Both the position numbers and the translations under genes were made by a program. A DNA stretch of 50,291 bases from an uncultured Opitutaceae bacterium (GTDB lineage: Bacteria; Verrucomicrobiota; Verrucomicrobiia; Opitutales; Opitutaceae). Under the pieces are notes generated by a model that was not told the origin of the DNA, made no database searches, and saw only the letters and a list, made by a program, of their open reading frames with translations. This document shows positions 8,352 to 17,356 of the stretch, piece by piece. Each line of letters begins with the position of its first letter. The stretch's first letter is position 1. Where the stretch lies: NCBI GenBank assembly GCA_937958045.1, contig CALFXL010000069.1:1-50291 (forward strand). Direction: 5' to 3'.

Positions 8352-9239
8352 TCAGGCGTGACGTCCTTTGAATGTCAGTTCCGCGATGCCACTCTTGTCG
8401 AGATCTCCGAGACCGAGCGCGACCATCTTTTCGAACTGCGCCTGCGTCGCCGCCGCGAGCGGAAGTTGCAGGCCGACCTCGCGTCCCAAATGCGCCGCGA
8501 TGCCGCTGTCTTTTGCAGCGTGCGCCGCGGAGAAAAAACAATCGTGCGCGCGATTCTGCATGTCTTCGCCATCGGTTTTGAGCACCTGCGAATTGGCGCC
8601 GGTCTGCGCAAACACTTCGCGCAACATCTCCAAATCGAGCCCGAGCGCGTGGCCGAGTCCGAGTCCTTCGGCGAGGCCGGCGGTGTTGATGTTCATGACC
8701 ATGTTGACGAGCGCCTTTACCTGCGCGGCCTGGCCGGTGCGGCCGATGTAGCGGAGCGCGGTGCTGAGTTTTTCCAAGATCGGGCGCACGCGGTCGAACG
8801 TCGCGCGGTCGCCGCCGCACATGAGATAAAGCGTGCCGTTGCGCGCCTGCGGAATCGACGACGCCATGCAGCCTTCGAGCGTGGTCGCGCCGACGGCGCG
8901 TGCGCGTCGCTCCACTTCGACATGTGTGGCGGGCGTGATCGTGGCGCAGTTGATAAAGATTTTTCCCTTCGCGCCCACCAGCAACGAGTCGCCCGATTCC
9001 GCAAAAATGCCGAGCTGCGCGGCATCGTCGGTGACGACGGTGAAGATCACGTCGGCGGCAGCCGTGACCGCGGCGAGCGAGGGCGCCTGGGTGATTATGA
9101 GTTCGGCGGCGAGCGCGGCGGCCGAGGGCGCGTGCACGTCGTACACGGCGGTTATCGAGTAGCCGCAGTCTTGCAGGCGACGCGCCATGTTGGCGCCCAT
9201 GCGACCGACTCCGACGAAGGCGATTTTTTCAGAACTCAT
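8352..9239 (-). CDS. NAD(P)-dependent beta-hydroxyacid dehydrogenase (3-hydroxyisobutyrate dehydrogenase family)
   Basis: 295 residues from the ATG at 9239, where KIAFVGVGRMGANMARRL gives the Rossmann dinucleotide motif; the upstream extension to 9278 is not conserved. Family features: TDDAAQLG, the substrate-binding EGCMASSIPQARNGTL region (normally DAPVSGG, here diverged), the G-GQAAQVKALVNM motif with the catalytic Lys, and KDSGIAAHLGREVGLQLPLA near the end. The enzyme would oxidise a short beta-hydroxyacid or reduce a semialdehyde such as tartronate or succinic semialdehyde. The changed substrate loop makes the exact substrate uncertain. It lies downstream of the PEP carboxykinase gene, separated by a terminator. 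Confidence 0.88.
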   Translation of the reverse strand: MSSEKIAFVGVGRMGANMARRLQDCGYSITAVYDVHAPSAAALAAELIITQAPSLAAVTAAADVIFTVVTDDAAQLGIFAESGDSLLVGAKGKIFINCATITPATHVEVERRARAVGATTLEGCMASSIPQARNGTLYLMCGGDRATFDRVRPILEKLSTALRYIGRTGQAAQVKALVNMVMNINTAGLAEGLGLGHALGLDLEMLREVFAQTGANSQVLKTDGEDMQNRAHDCFFSAAHAAKDSGIAAHLGREVGLQLPLAAATQAQFEKMVALGLGDLDKSGIAELTFKGRHA

Positions 9240-9320
9240 GAGCCGACGAAACGCTTCGCGCGAGGAAGCGCGAATCATTCTTCGACGTTTTTCCCCGCGG
9301 CGAAATCGGGTGACCGCGGC

Positions 9321-9354
9321 ACAAAAAAAACGCGCCGGAGCATCGGCGCGTTTT
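9321..9354 (-). terminator. Terminator after the PEP carboxykinase gene
   Basis: Arms 9331-9337 and 9344-9350 (CGCGCCG / CGGCGCG), extended by flanking A/T pairs, close a six-base loop. Read on the minus strand the stem is followed by eight T, so it ends the transcript of the gene whose stop lies at 9423. Confidence 0.85.
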
Positions 9355-9422
9355 GAGAAGATGGCTGAACTGTCGCTCGGGAAACGCGGCGAGTGTCACC
9401 GCGTTTCCAGCGAGTAGTCGGT

Positions 9423-12400
9423 TCAAGACAGCGGCTGCAGACCGAGCGTGTACTGCAGGCTGGCGAGATATTCCGGGGACTCCACGCGGCGCAGCTCGGC
9501 GAGGGCGTTTTCGAGGCGTCCCTTGAGGTTGAAGCGCTTGGCGGTGTCCTCGCAGTTCGGACGATCGAGGTAGTTCTCGAGATATTTCACATGGCGTTTC
9601 CACAACGCGACCTCGGCGGTCTGCTTCGCGCGGAGGCGTTCGGCGTACCAATCGCTGGCGAGCATGTGTTCCTTGGTGAACAGCACGCGGATCGACGGAT
9701 CGTCGAGGGTTTTGCCCTCGTACTGACCGTAGGCCATGATGTGGAGGAGTGCTTTGAGCGGCGGGATTGCGATGTCGATCGACTTGTCGGCGAAATAACT
9801 TTCGGCGACGCGGCGATGCGTGGTCGTGATGTTGTCCATGCCGTCCACGAAGATCGCCATGTCCTGCATCTCCGGACGCAGCATCTCATCGGTGAACACC
9901 GCGTGCGGATGATCGAAGATACGGCCGAAGTAGATGCGGACGAAACGCGTGGTGATGCGGTAGCCGAGACGGCTCGCGTACACGGTTTTGCCTTCGTGCG
10001 TGAAGTCTTCGCATTTCTCCAAGCAGCCTTCGGCGATGAGCGCGCGCACGTCGCGTTCGGCCGGCGTCATGCGCGAGAAGATCTCGGGCACCAGGAGACT
10101 GATGTCGTGATCGACGCGAACCTTGGGGCCGACGTAACCCGCAGCGGAGACGAACGAATCGTGGCCGGTGAGGATATTGGAGATGAGCGCGGCGTTGAGA
10201 TCGATGATCGGCTGCAGGGCGTTGAAGGGGCCCTTGGTGAGCGCGCCTTCGGAGCCCGCGCCGGTGGTCGACGGCGATTTGCCGGTCATGGAGCTGATGT
10301 ACTCCATGAAGAGCTCCGGCAGTTCCATGTAGTGGAGCGGATTGTACACCGCGAGCGGGCGGATGCCTTTTTCCGGAGGATTATTGCGACGACCGGGGGC
10401 GAGCACGCCGACGGGCGTGAAAACAGGATCCTTGCTCGTCAGGCCGCGATGCAGACGCGCGCTGAGCGTGCCCAGATAAGCGCCGCGCGGGTCGGCGAGG
10501 TCGGGGCGGAGCTGCAGGTAGCGCGGGTTCTTCGACGGCTTGCCATCGACGATACGGGAATGCGCGGAGGAAACGAAGTACTTCGGGCCCGTGGTCGAGG
10601 TGGCGGCTTCGCGGATGAGCGCGCGCATCGGCTCGGTGTAGGCGTTGTAGCCGATGGCGTCTTCCATGAGCGCACGCGCGTCGTCAGCGGTGAGCGGCTC
10701 GAAGTTGGAGATGAACGAACCGGGCGAGGCGAGGTCGGCTTCGGCCTGATGGTCGTAACCGCGATGCACGGCGTCGTCCGGGCGCTGGAAGAGACGCGCC
10801 TCGGTGTTCTCGACGAATTTCACCGCATCGGCGGCGTGGAGATTGGTCGGGAGATTTTTGAGCGCTTTGACCGGGGCGACGACGGACGCGGTGATATCGT
10901 CTTCCATCTGCACTTTGGCGGCGGGATGGAAATCGCTGCGCAGACCAAACACGCGCCAGGAACCATCTTCCTCGAAGCCCACGCGCAGGCAGTTGGTGAC
11001 GAGCTTGCGGCCGTCGAGTTTGAGCTCGTAGCCCGGGCGACCGTTGATCGTGTCGACCGAAAAATGCTCGCGCCAGTGCGCGCCCCATTCGGGTTTGTGG
11101 AAGCGTTTGAGGACGAAGATCAGTTCCTTGATGTGCTGCGGAATTGAGAGAATCCAGCGGTTGTATTCGTCGCTGTATTCGCGACGCGAAGGCGTGAGCA
11201 GTTTAATCACGCTGCCGAGCGAACGCTGCGGGCTGAGGATCATGCGCGTGTCCTGGCCGTTGCGGGCGGGATCGCGGAAACGATTCGAGAAATCCTTCGC
11301 GAGGATGGCTTCGACCTGATCAAAGTCCTTGTCGAAATCCGCCACGAAGACGTGGCCGGGCAGGATCGCGTACGAGATAGCTTTGGAGATCTCGGATTTG
11401 CCGCCGCCGGAAACGGTACAGGGTTTATGGCAGACGGTGCCCTCGGGGATGGTACCTACCAAGCGCCAGACGGACGCCGTGCCGGGGACCTGCTCCATGT
11501 GCACGCGATAACCGCTCGGGCGCAGATAAGTTTTTCCCGCGAGCAACTTGATCGTCTGCGTGGTGCCGTCGGCGCGTTTCCACGAGATCGTCTGTTTGCG
11601 CAGGTTGAAGGTCGTGGCTTCGGGAACGAGGAATATATCCGGGTGCGTGCGATCGACGGCGTAGCCTTCGGGCTTGAGGTCGAAGGTGTCGCCGAGACGC
11701 GCGATCGCGTCCTCAAAGGAGTGCTTGGACTCGTCGGCGTAGCCGGAGAATTCGTCGCCAAGATCGTAGCTGGGGAACACCAGCGCGCCGCCCGCGTGTT
11801 CCTCTTCGGCGAGGCCGTAGAGGTTGGCGGAGAAGCTGATCTGGGTCTTCACCTCCTTCTTGCAGTAGCCGTAGTAATTGTCGGCGATGATGGTGACCAT
11901 CACGCCGCGCTCGTTACGGGCGGTGAGCTTGAAGGCGGAGCCGTTGTTGTAGAGTTCGTTCTCGTCCTTCCAGCACATGCCGTCGCGGCGCTGACGCGGG
12001 GTCGCGAGATCCCAATGCGGCAGACCCACGAGGTGCTTCGGCACGGAGACCAGGTGCGGCGCGAGGATGACGCAGCCCGTGTGGCCGTTCCAGTGCTCCA
12101 CATCGAGACCCGCGTCGTTTTCGGGCAGGTAAGGATCGCCGCCGTTGCCAAAGATCGATTCGACAAAGTCCAGATTACTCACGAGCGAGCCAGGCGCGAG
12201 GAAACGGATTTCCATGCGTTTCTCCGTGATGAAGCCGGGCACGGCGGGGCAGGTGAGGGGACGCAGCAGCAACGAGACAAACGTCTCCGCTTCCTGCGGC
12301 TGACCCTTCGTGAAAGGCAGCTTGAGCAATTCGCGCGGCGGGTTGAGCGCGAGCTCGAGCATCTTGGCAAAGGTGCGCTTCGGCACCGCGAGCTTGTCGT

Positions 12401-12842
12401 CCGGAATCGGCAGTCCGCCTTCGGCGACGTGGAAAACGCCCTGCGTGGTGCGGCGGTCGTTGGCCGGATTGTGCAGTACGCCCTGACGCACACGGTAGCT
12501 CTTCAGCAGCGCCGAGGAGCATTCGTCGCCTTCCGCCGGCAACGAGAGCGCGCGAGCGAGTCCCGGTTCATCGAGGATAAACGAGCGGGCGGGCAGCATC
12601 GGCGCCGGCCCCACCTCCGTGAGATAGTGTTCCAGCCAGGCCTGGATGCGATGGTCCACCGGGCAGAGCGGATCGATCAACTGGCGCGTGGTCTCGCGAT
12701 GTCGCGCGAAAATTGGCGCGGCCATTTCCGTCCATTGCGACGAACGTACGTCACCCACGGTTGGCAGCCCCAGCAATGCGAGGCGTAGATTGATGGCGTG
12801 ACGGATCTTGTCGTCAGTCGGGGCAGGTGTGGAAGATGCCAT
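9423..12842 (-). CDS. PPi-type phosphoenolpyruvate carboxykinase
   Basis: 1139 residues, the length of the pyrophosphate-dependent PEP carboxykinases known from Propionibacterium and Entamoeba and about twice the ATP or GTP enzymes. Recognisable blocks: GVLHNPANDRRTTQGVFHVA (about 119-138), NLDFVESIFGNGGDPYLPEN, EHWNGHTGCVILAPHLVSVP, MVTIIADNYYGYCKKEVKTQ, CTVSGGGKSEISKAI (about 472-486), EDDITASVVAP, GRRNNPPEKG and MELPELFMEYISSMTGKSPS. The reaction interconverts oxaloacetate plus PPi with PEP, phosphate and CO2, linking the C3 and C4 nodes of central metabolism. The gene is monocistronic, with its own terminator. The call rests on remembered family motifs, not on an alignment. Confidence 0.82.
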   Translation of the reverse strand: MASSTPAPTDDKIRHAINLRLALLGLPTVGDVRSSQWTEMAAPIFARHRETTRQLIDPLCPVDHRIQAWLEHYLTEVGPAPMLPARSFILDEPGLARALSLPAEGDECSSALLKSYRVRQGVLHNPANDRRTTQGVFHVAEGGLPIPDDKLAVPKRTFAKMLELALNPPRELLKLPFTKGQPQEAETFVSLLLRPLTCPAVPGFITEKRMEIRFLAPGSLVSNLDFVESIFGNGGDPYLPENDAGLDVEHWNGHTGCVILAPHLVSVPKHLVGLPHWDLATPRQRRDGMCWKDENELYNNGSAFKLTARNERGVMVTIIADNYYGYCKKEVKTQISFSANLYGLAEEEHAGGALVFPSYDLGDEFSGYADESKHSFEDAIARLGDTFDLKPEGYAVDRTHPDIFLVPEATTFNLRKQTISWKRADGTTQTIKLLAGKTYLRPSGYRVHMEQVPGTASVWRLVGTIPEGTVCHKPCTVSGGGKSEISKAISYAILPGHVFVADFDKDFDQVEAILAKDFSNRFRDPARNGQDTRMILSPQRSLGSVIKLLTPSRREYSDEYNRWILSIPQHIKELIFVLKRFHKPEWGAHWREHFSVDTINGRPGYELKLDGRKLVTNCLRVGFEEDGSWRVFGLRSDFHPAAKVQMEDDITASVVAPVKALKNLPTNLHAADAVKFVENTEARLFQRPDDAVHRGYDHQAEADLASPGSFISNFEPLTADDARALMEDAIGYNAYTEPMRALIREAATSTTGPKYFVSSAHSRIVDGKPSKNPRYLQLRPDLADPRGAYLGTLSARLHRGLTSKDPVFTPVGVLAPGRRNNPPEKGIRPLAVYNPLHYMELPELFMEYISSMTGKSPSTTGAGSEGALTKGPFNALQPIIDLNAALISNILTGHDSFVSAAGYVGPKVRVDHDISLLVPEIFSRMTPAERDVRALIAEGCLEKCEDFTHEGKTVYASRLGYRITTRFVRIYFGRIFDHPHAVFTDEMLRPEMQDMAIFVDGMDNITTTHRRVAESYFADKSIDIAIPPLKALLHIMAYGQYEGKTLDDPSIRVLFTKEHMLASDWYAERLRAKQTAEVALWKRHVKYLENYLDRPNCEDTAKRFNLKGRLENALAELRRVESPEYLASLQYTLGLQPLS

Positions 12843-12982
12843 GGCGGATTAGGTGACGATGAGCGTTCGTAGTTGTTGGCGTACCATTAAACGCGTTCGG
12901 AATGCATTTGGGCAATGCAAGGATTGCCAAAAAACGCGCGTTAAATGACGGCCCGCTTGTCTACCCAAGTGGCGGCACTCCT

Positions 12983-13672
12983 TCACCAGCGCGCGGTTAT
13001 CCACTCCCACGCAGCCGATACGAAGCGCTGCGCCGCCTCTCCCAAGAAGAGAAAATAAAATACGCCCGCTATGAATACGAGATAGCCGCCGACGATGAAC
13101 ACGCCGTCGCGTTCCAAAAGGCCCGCCGCGATCAAGATGATCGCCCACGCGGGAAAGGTGTTCGTGAACGGAATCGGCAATGGTAACAGCAGCGCCGCCG
13201 CCGCCAGCAACATCACCAGCGAGTGCGTGCGTCGCAATGCCGGATGCTCCACCAAAATCACCCAACGCGTGCGCAGGCGTTTTTCCAAAAACCGAATGAT
13301 CCACGCCGCCACGCGCATCACTTTTCCAAAAAAACCCGCCGGCAATGTGCGCTGCTGAAAACGCCGCGGAATCCACGGCTCGCGCCCCAGCGTGAAACTC
13401 AGCGCGATGTGGCCGATGATAATCCCGAACACCGTCGAAAGCCCCGGCACCGGAATCGGTGTCGTGAAGGGCAGCGACAACAAGATCACCAAAATCGCAT
13501 ACGCCTGCGGACCGAGCGCCGCGATCGTCTCTTGAAACGTCAGCGCTTTCACCGCCGAACGCCGCTGCAACTCCGCGAGTTCTTCCGAGAGCGCGCGCTG
13601 CGCGAGCGGCGTTTCGGACGCCGCCGGATTTTCAGGCTCAGGTGCCGCGCTTGTTGCCATAGAGTTCGACAT
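12983..13672 (-). CDS. ExoD-family integral membrane protein
   Basis: About 229 residues. It matches the ExoD pattern: LTFQETIAALGPQAYAILVI, LSLPFTTPIPVPGLSTVFGI, the GREPWIPRRF segment, then SLVMLLAAAALLLPLPIPFT and three to four further hydrophobic helices to the C terminus. ExoD-like proteins were linked genetically to exopolysaccharide production in rhizobia, but their molecular role is not known. The start overlaps the 3' end of queE. I chose the ATG at 13672 (MSNSMATS); ATGs at 13687 and 13660 are equally possible. The overlap suggests translational coupling with queE. Confidence 0.85.
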   Translation of the reverse strand: MSNSMATSAAPEPENPAASETPLAQRALSEELAELQRRSAVKALTFQETIAALGPQAYAILVILLSLPFTTPIPVPGLSTVFGIIIGHIALSFTLGREPWIPRRFQQRTLPAGFFGKVMRVAAWIIRFLEKRLRTRWVILVEHPALRRTHSLVMLLAAAALLLPLPIPFTNTFPAWAIILIAAGLLERDGVFIVGGYLVFIAGVFYFLFLGEAAQRFVSAAWEWITARW

Positions 13673-14330
13673 GCAGTCGGTGCGCATAGCGGTAGCCTCG
13701 CGCCTTGCAAAGTTCCCCCAACCACACCGCTCGCTTGCGCAAAGCGTCCATCGTCGTGCCTTCCGGCATCAACAACACTTTCGACGGCGGGATCTCGCGC
13801 CCCACTTCGCGCAACATCGTCTCGATCTCGTCCACATCCGCCGGCGCGCTGACCACAAATTTCAATTGAAATGGATACGCATCGATCCACGCGCGCACGA
13901 CATCCGGACGCCAACGCGTTTCCTCGTGCCGCGTCCGCCATTGCTCGGGCAAACGCTCGTCGGGCGCCGAGCTGCTCAGCTTCGGACTCAACGACGCCAG
14001 ATCGCACGCGATGCCCGCTGGCGCCACCGTTGCCGCGGTTTCGATCGTGAGGTGATGCCCGAGCGTTTTCACGGCCGACGCGAGCGCATGAATGTCTTTT
14101 GCGATCATCGGCTCGCCACCCGTGAGCACCACATGACGCGCCGTATGCCGCGAAATCTCGGCGACGATCTCTTCCACGGAACGCGTTTCCCCCTCCGGCT
14201 GCCACGACGCGTACGGCGTGTCGCACCAATTGCAGCGAAGGTTGCAGCCTGCCGTCCGCACGAAAACCGACGGCACACCCGTCAGTTCACCTTCGCCCTG
14301 CAGCGAATAAAAGATCTCAGAAATCAGCAT
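13638..14330 (-). CDS. queE: 7-carboxy-7-deazaguanine synthase (radical SAM)
   Basis: 230 residues. It opens with ISEIFYSLQGEGELTGVPSV, then the radical-SAM cluster motif CNLRCNWCDT (CX3CX2C) with the W/D residues typical of QueE, and the LTGGEP motif for S-adenosylmethionine. QueE converts 6-carboxytetrahydropterin to 7-carboxy-7-deazaguanine on the way to preQ0 and queuosine. It lies downstream of queC on the same strand, separated by a repeat-filled gap of about 210 bases, and upstream of exoD, which it overlaps. QueD and QueF are not in the window. Confidence 0.95.
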   Translation of the reverse strand: MLISEIFYSLQGEGELTGVPSVFVRTAGCNLRCNWCDTPYASWQPEGETRSVEEIVAEISRHTARHVVLTGGEPMIAKDIHALASAVKTLGHHLTIETAATVAPAGIACDLASLSPKLSSSAPDERLPEQWRTRHEETRWRPDVVRAWIDAYPFQLKFVVSAPADVDEIETMLREVGREIPPSKVLLMPEGTTMDALRKRAVWLGELCKARGYRYAHRLHVELYGNKRGT

Positions 14331-14541
14331 CGTCCGTTGGAAGCCGCTACGTGAACCGCAAAGACGATAAGAAGCAAAGAGAGAGCGCGGGGCGGGGTGG
14401 AGTTTGTAGGGAGGTGTTAGGTGTTCGTAGTTGGTAATTGATGGTTGGTAGTTGGGGCCAGTTGCTCAAGGCCCGCCCCTTCCCGAGACACCCCTCATCG
14501 TCTCCCAACTACAAACTACCAATTACGAACTACCCCCCCCG
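14331..14541. repeat. Composite repeat between queC and queE (inverted repeat plus half-element)
   Basis: The gap holds two repeat types. At 14347-14383 is a GTGAACCGCAAAGACGATAA-type half-element related to the ACCACAGAGACACAGAG family found around ruvB and at 31612. At 14423-14456 and 14504-14533 two arms built of AGTTGG/CCAACT units form a long imperfect inverted repeat around a loop of about 47 bases. The right-arm unit (CCAATTAC, AACTACC) recurs inside oleC at 17821-17848. No open frame here is gene-like. Confidence 0.75.
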
Positions 14542-15228
14542 CTACCTCCCCGGCTTCGCGGGCAATTCCCCCGTTTCCTCATACACCGTCGGATCCACGA
14601 GCCCCGCCTGCAAAAACGCCTCGCGCCGCTCCACGCACGTGCCGCATTTGCCGCAGTGAAGCACGTGGCCTTTGTAGCACGACCACGTCCGCGCGAAATC
14701 CACGCCCAAGCGCGCGCCCTCGGCCGCGATCTGACCTTTGTTCAGCGCGATGAACGGCCGCAAAAGTTGGATCCCCGCATACGTGCCCAGCCGCATCGCC
14801 TCGGCCATCGCCTGCATGAAGTTTTCGCGACAATCCGGATAAATCGCGTGATCCCCACCGTGCGCCGCGATCACGAGCCCTTGCGCGCCCACGCTCTCCG
14901 CAAACCCCGTCGCGATCGAGAGCATGATCGGATTTCGAAACGGCACGACCGTGCGCTTCATGTTTTCCGCTTCGTAGTGCCCTTCCGGAATCTCCCCGCC
15001 CGACTTCAATAAATCCGACGCAAACAAGCGGTCCACAAACGGCAGCTCGATCACCTCGTGCCGCACGCCCAGCCGCGCCGCATGCTCCGCCGCCAGCGGC
15101 AATTCCCGCGCATGATGTTTCGCGCCATAATCGAAGCTCACCGCCGCGAGCACCTCATGCTCGCGCCGCGCCCAATAAAGCGCCGTCACCGAATCCATGC
15201 CACCGGAACAAAGCACCACGACTTTCAT
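14542..15228 (-). CDS. queC: 7-cyano-7-deazaguanine synthase (preQ0 synthase)
   Basis: 228 residues from ATG 15228; the in-frame extension to 15288 is outside the family. The PP-loop SGGMDSVTALYWA binds ATP. FDYGAKHHARE, NPIMLSIATGFAESVGA and HGGDHAIYPDCR match QueC, and the zinc-binding cysteines are in CYKGHVLHCGKCGTCVERR. The enzyme turns 7-carboxy-7-deazaguanine and ammonia into preQ0 with ATP. It is the first gene of the queC-queE-exoD run and is divergent from ribonuclease D with about 145 bases between starts. No preQ1-type riboswitch was recognised in that gap. Confidence 0.95.
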   Translation of the reverse strand: MKVVVLCSGGMDSVTALYWARREHEVLAAVSFDYGAKHHARELPLAAEHAARLGVRHEVIELPFVDRLFASDLLKSGGEIPEGHYEAENMKRTVVPFRNPIMLSIATGFAESVGAQGLVIAAHGGDHAIYPDCRENFMQAMAEAMRLGTYAGIQLLRPFIALNKGQIAAEGARLGVDFARTWSCYKGHVLHCGKCGTCVERREAFLQAGLVDPTVYEETGELPAKPGR

Positions 15229-15372
15229 TCCCGCTATGGCCGCAAAACCCGTTCCACGCCGCAAGCCCCGCCCGCAAGGATTCGCCACAACCGCTCACGT
15301 GCGCGACGGACACAGTTCGCGATTCACCTCCCGCCCGCTTTGTGCCTGATTTCCGCCCATCCGCCCTTCGCG

Positions 15373-16509
15373 ATGCCCGACACGCCTCCGTACACCCTCA
15401 TCGAAACTCCCGAGCAACTCCCGCCGCTCCTCGCCGCCATCGACCGCACCGATGAGGTCGCCCTCGATACCGAGGCCGACAACATGTACCACTACCACAC
15501 GCGCGTCTGCCTCCTGCAGTTCTACGTGTCGGGCGAAATCCACCTCGTCGACGTCCTCGCGCCCGGACTTGACCTCAGCGAACTCTGGCCCCGCCTCGCG
15601 CAAAAACACCTCGTCATGCACGGCAGCGATTTCGACCTGCGCCTGCTGTACGATCTCTGCGCGTTCCGCCCCAAAAGCCTTTTCGACACGATGCTCGCGG
15701 CCCAGCTCCTCAACCGCAAACGCATCGGCCTCGCCGCACTCCTCGAAGATCACTTCGGCGTCATCCTCGATAAAGATTCCCAGACCGCCAACTGGTCGAA
15801 ACGTCCGCTCACCCAGCGCCTCCTCGACTACGCCTCGCTCGACGTCTTTTACCTCTACAAACTCCGCGACCTGCTCACCTCCGAACTCGCCGCGCTCGGA
15901 CGCCTCGACTGGCTCGCGCAACAATGCAACCGTCAGATCGAGTCCGGCCTCCTCGGCTTCCCCAAGGACGACGATAACGACTGGCGCATCGGCCGCTCCG
16001 AACGCCTCCGCCCCTACGGCCTCGGCGCGCTCCACGCCGCCTGGCATTGGCGCGAAGACTGGGCCCGCAAACTCGACACCCCGCCCTTCAAAGTCACCAG
16101 CAACGACACGCTCATGAAAATCGCCGAGGCCGCCGACCACGGCCTCTCCGTGCGCGCGCTCATGGAGACGATCCACCTCGGCAAACGCCACGACCGCATC
16201 GCGCCCAGCCTGCGCATCGCGCTCGAAAACGGCCTCAACCGCGACCCGCACACGCTCCCCAAACGCCGCGGCCGCGATCCCAATCACCACCCGCTCACAC
16301 CCGCGGAACTCGAGCTGCAAGACCGCCTGAAAGCCGACCGCGACCGCGTCGCCGCCGCGCTCAACCTCGACCCGACGCTCATCGCCAACCGTGCGACCCT
16401 CGCCCAACTCGCGCGCGCCCCGCATAAAATCGACGAAATCCTCCTCCCCTGGCAGGCCAACCTCCTCCGCAACGAACCGTCGCTGCAGGGAGCGCAAACG
16501 CCAAAATAA
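15373..16509 (+). CDS. rnd: Ribonuclease D family 3'-5' exoribonuclease
   Basis: 378 residues from ATG 15373, where homology begins (an in-frame start at 15058 lies over the queC side). The DEDDy exonuclease residues are visible: VALDTEAD (Exo I, D and E), HGSDFDLRLLYDL (Exo II, D) and LLDYASLDVFYL (Exo III, Y and D). One to two HRDC-type helical domains follow (WREDWARKLDTPPFKVTSND and LQDRLKADRDRVAAALNLD). RNase D trims tRNA precursors and other stable RNAs. It is followed after only eight bases by an unrelated AT-richer gene. Confidence 0.93.
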   Translation: MPDTPPYTLIETPEQLPPLLAAIDRTDEVALDTEADNMYHYHTRVCLLQFYVSGEIHLVDVLAPGLDLSELWPRLAQKHLVMHGSDFDLRLLYDLCAFRPKSLFDTMLAAQLLNRKRIGLAALLEDHFGVILDKDSQTANWSKRPLTQRLLDYASLDVFYLYKLRDLLTSELAALGRLDWLAQQCNRQIESGLLGFPKDDDNDWRIGRSERLRPYGLGALHAAWHWREDWARKLDTPPFKVTSNDTLMKIAEAADHGLSVRALMETIHLGKRHDRIAPSLRIALENGLNRDPHTLPKRRGRDPNHHPLTPAELELQDRLKADRDRVAAALNLDPTLIANRATLAQLARAPHKIDEILLPWQANLLRNEPSLQGAQTPK

Positions 16510-16517
16510 TCACCGAT

Positions 16518-17126
16518 ATGTCCACGCTCTTCCACAAGGATCTCCGTGGCCTCCTTCTTCACACGACAAGTTGGAAAGCCTATTGGACAATCCTCGCGGA
16601 AGGAAAAATCTGTCCCAATCGCGGCGACTTTAAACCCTCTCGCCCACGTTTTTCAGATTACTACTGCAAGAGCGTAAAGGGCATTTCGCTCTTGGACTTG
16701 TCTGCGGTCGAGAAAGCGTATGCAGAAAATCCAGACATCGATCCTGATTGGACCTCCGTTTTCACATTAAGAAAGCCGTTCACGATAGCGTTGGCGGTAT
16801 CGCGAGTTAACACAGAAAGAAACCTTCAGTATCCGAGTAACTCGAAGGATGCCACATCACCTATCTTCATCGATCCCGGTGAAGTTTGTCACATCGGCGA
16901 TATATTCATTTCCGAAATTTCGAAGGTCTTCGTTTGTCTCGATGAAAAGTTTGTCACGGATGTGACACCTGTTCGGCACTCGAGAGAAGAAATCATTGCT
17001 GCCGCTAACAAGCTTCGAAGGAAAAGGCATCCATCTCGCCGACCGCTCTTAGAAAAAATGAGCCCCTTTTATGCGCCCGAGAATGAATCCGTTCCGCTAA
17101 CTTTGGCTCAACTGGATAACTTATAA
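16518..17126 (+). CDS. Unknown protein, compositionally foreign
   Basis: 202 residues. The gene is much richer in A+T than both neighbours and uses codons they avoid (ATA, AGA, TTA), which points to recent acquisition. I do not recognise the family. Visible points: an early LLLHTTSWKAYWTILAEGKI block, a SDYYCKSVKGISLLDLSAVE block, and EVCHIGDIFISEISKVFVCL near the middle. The spacing of a first His-Thr, a Tyr-rich second block and a late Glu-containing strand vaguely recalls small ADP-ribosyltransferase-fold toxins (H-Y-E order). This is weak inference only. No partner gene lies next to it. Confidence 0.55.
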   Translation: MSTLFHKDLRGLLLHTTSWKAYWTILAEGKICPNRGDFKPSRPRFSDYYCKSVKGISLLDLSAVEKAYAENPDIDPDWTSVFTLRKPFTIALAVSRVNTERNLQYPSNSKDATSPIFIDPGEVCHIGDIFISEISKVFVCLDEKFVTDVTPVRHSREEIIAAANKLRRKRHPSRRPLLEKMSPFYAPENESVPLTLAQLDNL

Positions 17127-17235
17127 CGAGCGCTTCGTAATTCGTGACGCCGACAGTCACGAACCCACTGTCCCGGCGGCATCAGCCGCCTCTCCGCCAC
17201 CCAGCCGGAGCCTTGCGAGAGGGGCCGCACATCAA

Positions 17236-17256
17236 GAATCGCCCGTTGGGCGATTC
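17236..17256. other. Short perfect hairpin downstream of the AT-rich gene
   Basis: GAATCGCCC and GGGCGATTC pair over nine bases around a three-base loop. No T-run follows, so it is not a typical intrinsic terminator; it may still define a transcript end or be a repeat arm. Confidence 0.5.
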
Positions 17257-17356
17257 CATCAGTGGTTGAACCTCCTCCACATTTGCCCGCTCAGGCGTTC
17301 ATGCCGGATTCGTCGATTGCCACCCGAGCGGCGCGCGCAAAATCATCAGCGCTTCG

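Noticed and set aside
9393..12788. Long plus-strand frames (584 and 478 residues) opposite the PEP carboxykinase
   Set aside because: Antisense shadows of a gene with strong family motifs; composition is biased to Arg, Gly, Val and Glu with no domain.
14438..14753. Small plus-strand frames between queE and queC
   Set aside because: They translate the AGTTGG/CCAACT repeat and run antisense into queC; not gene-like.
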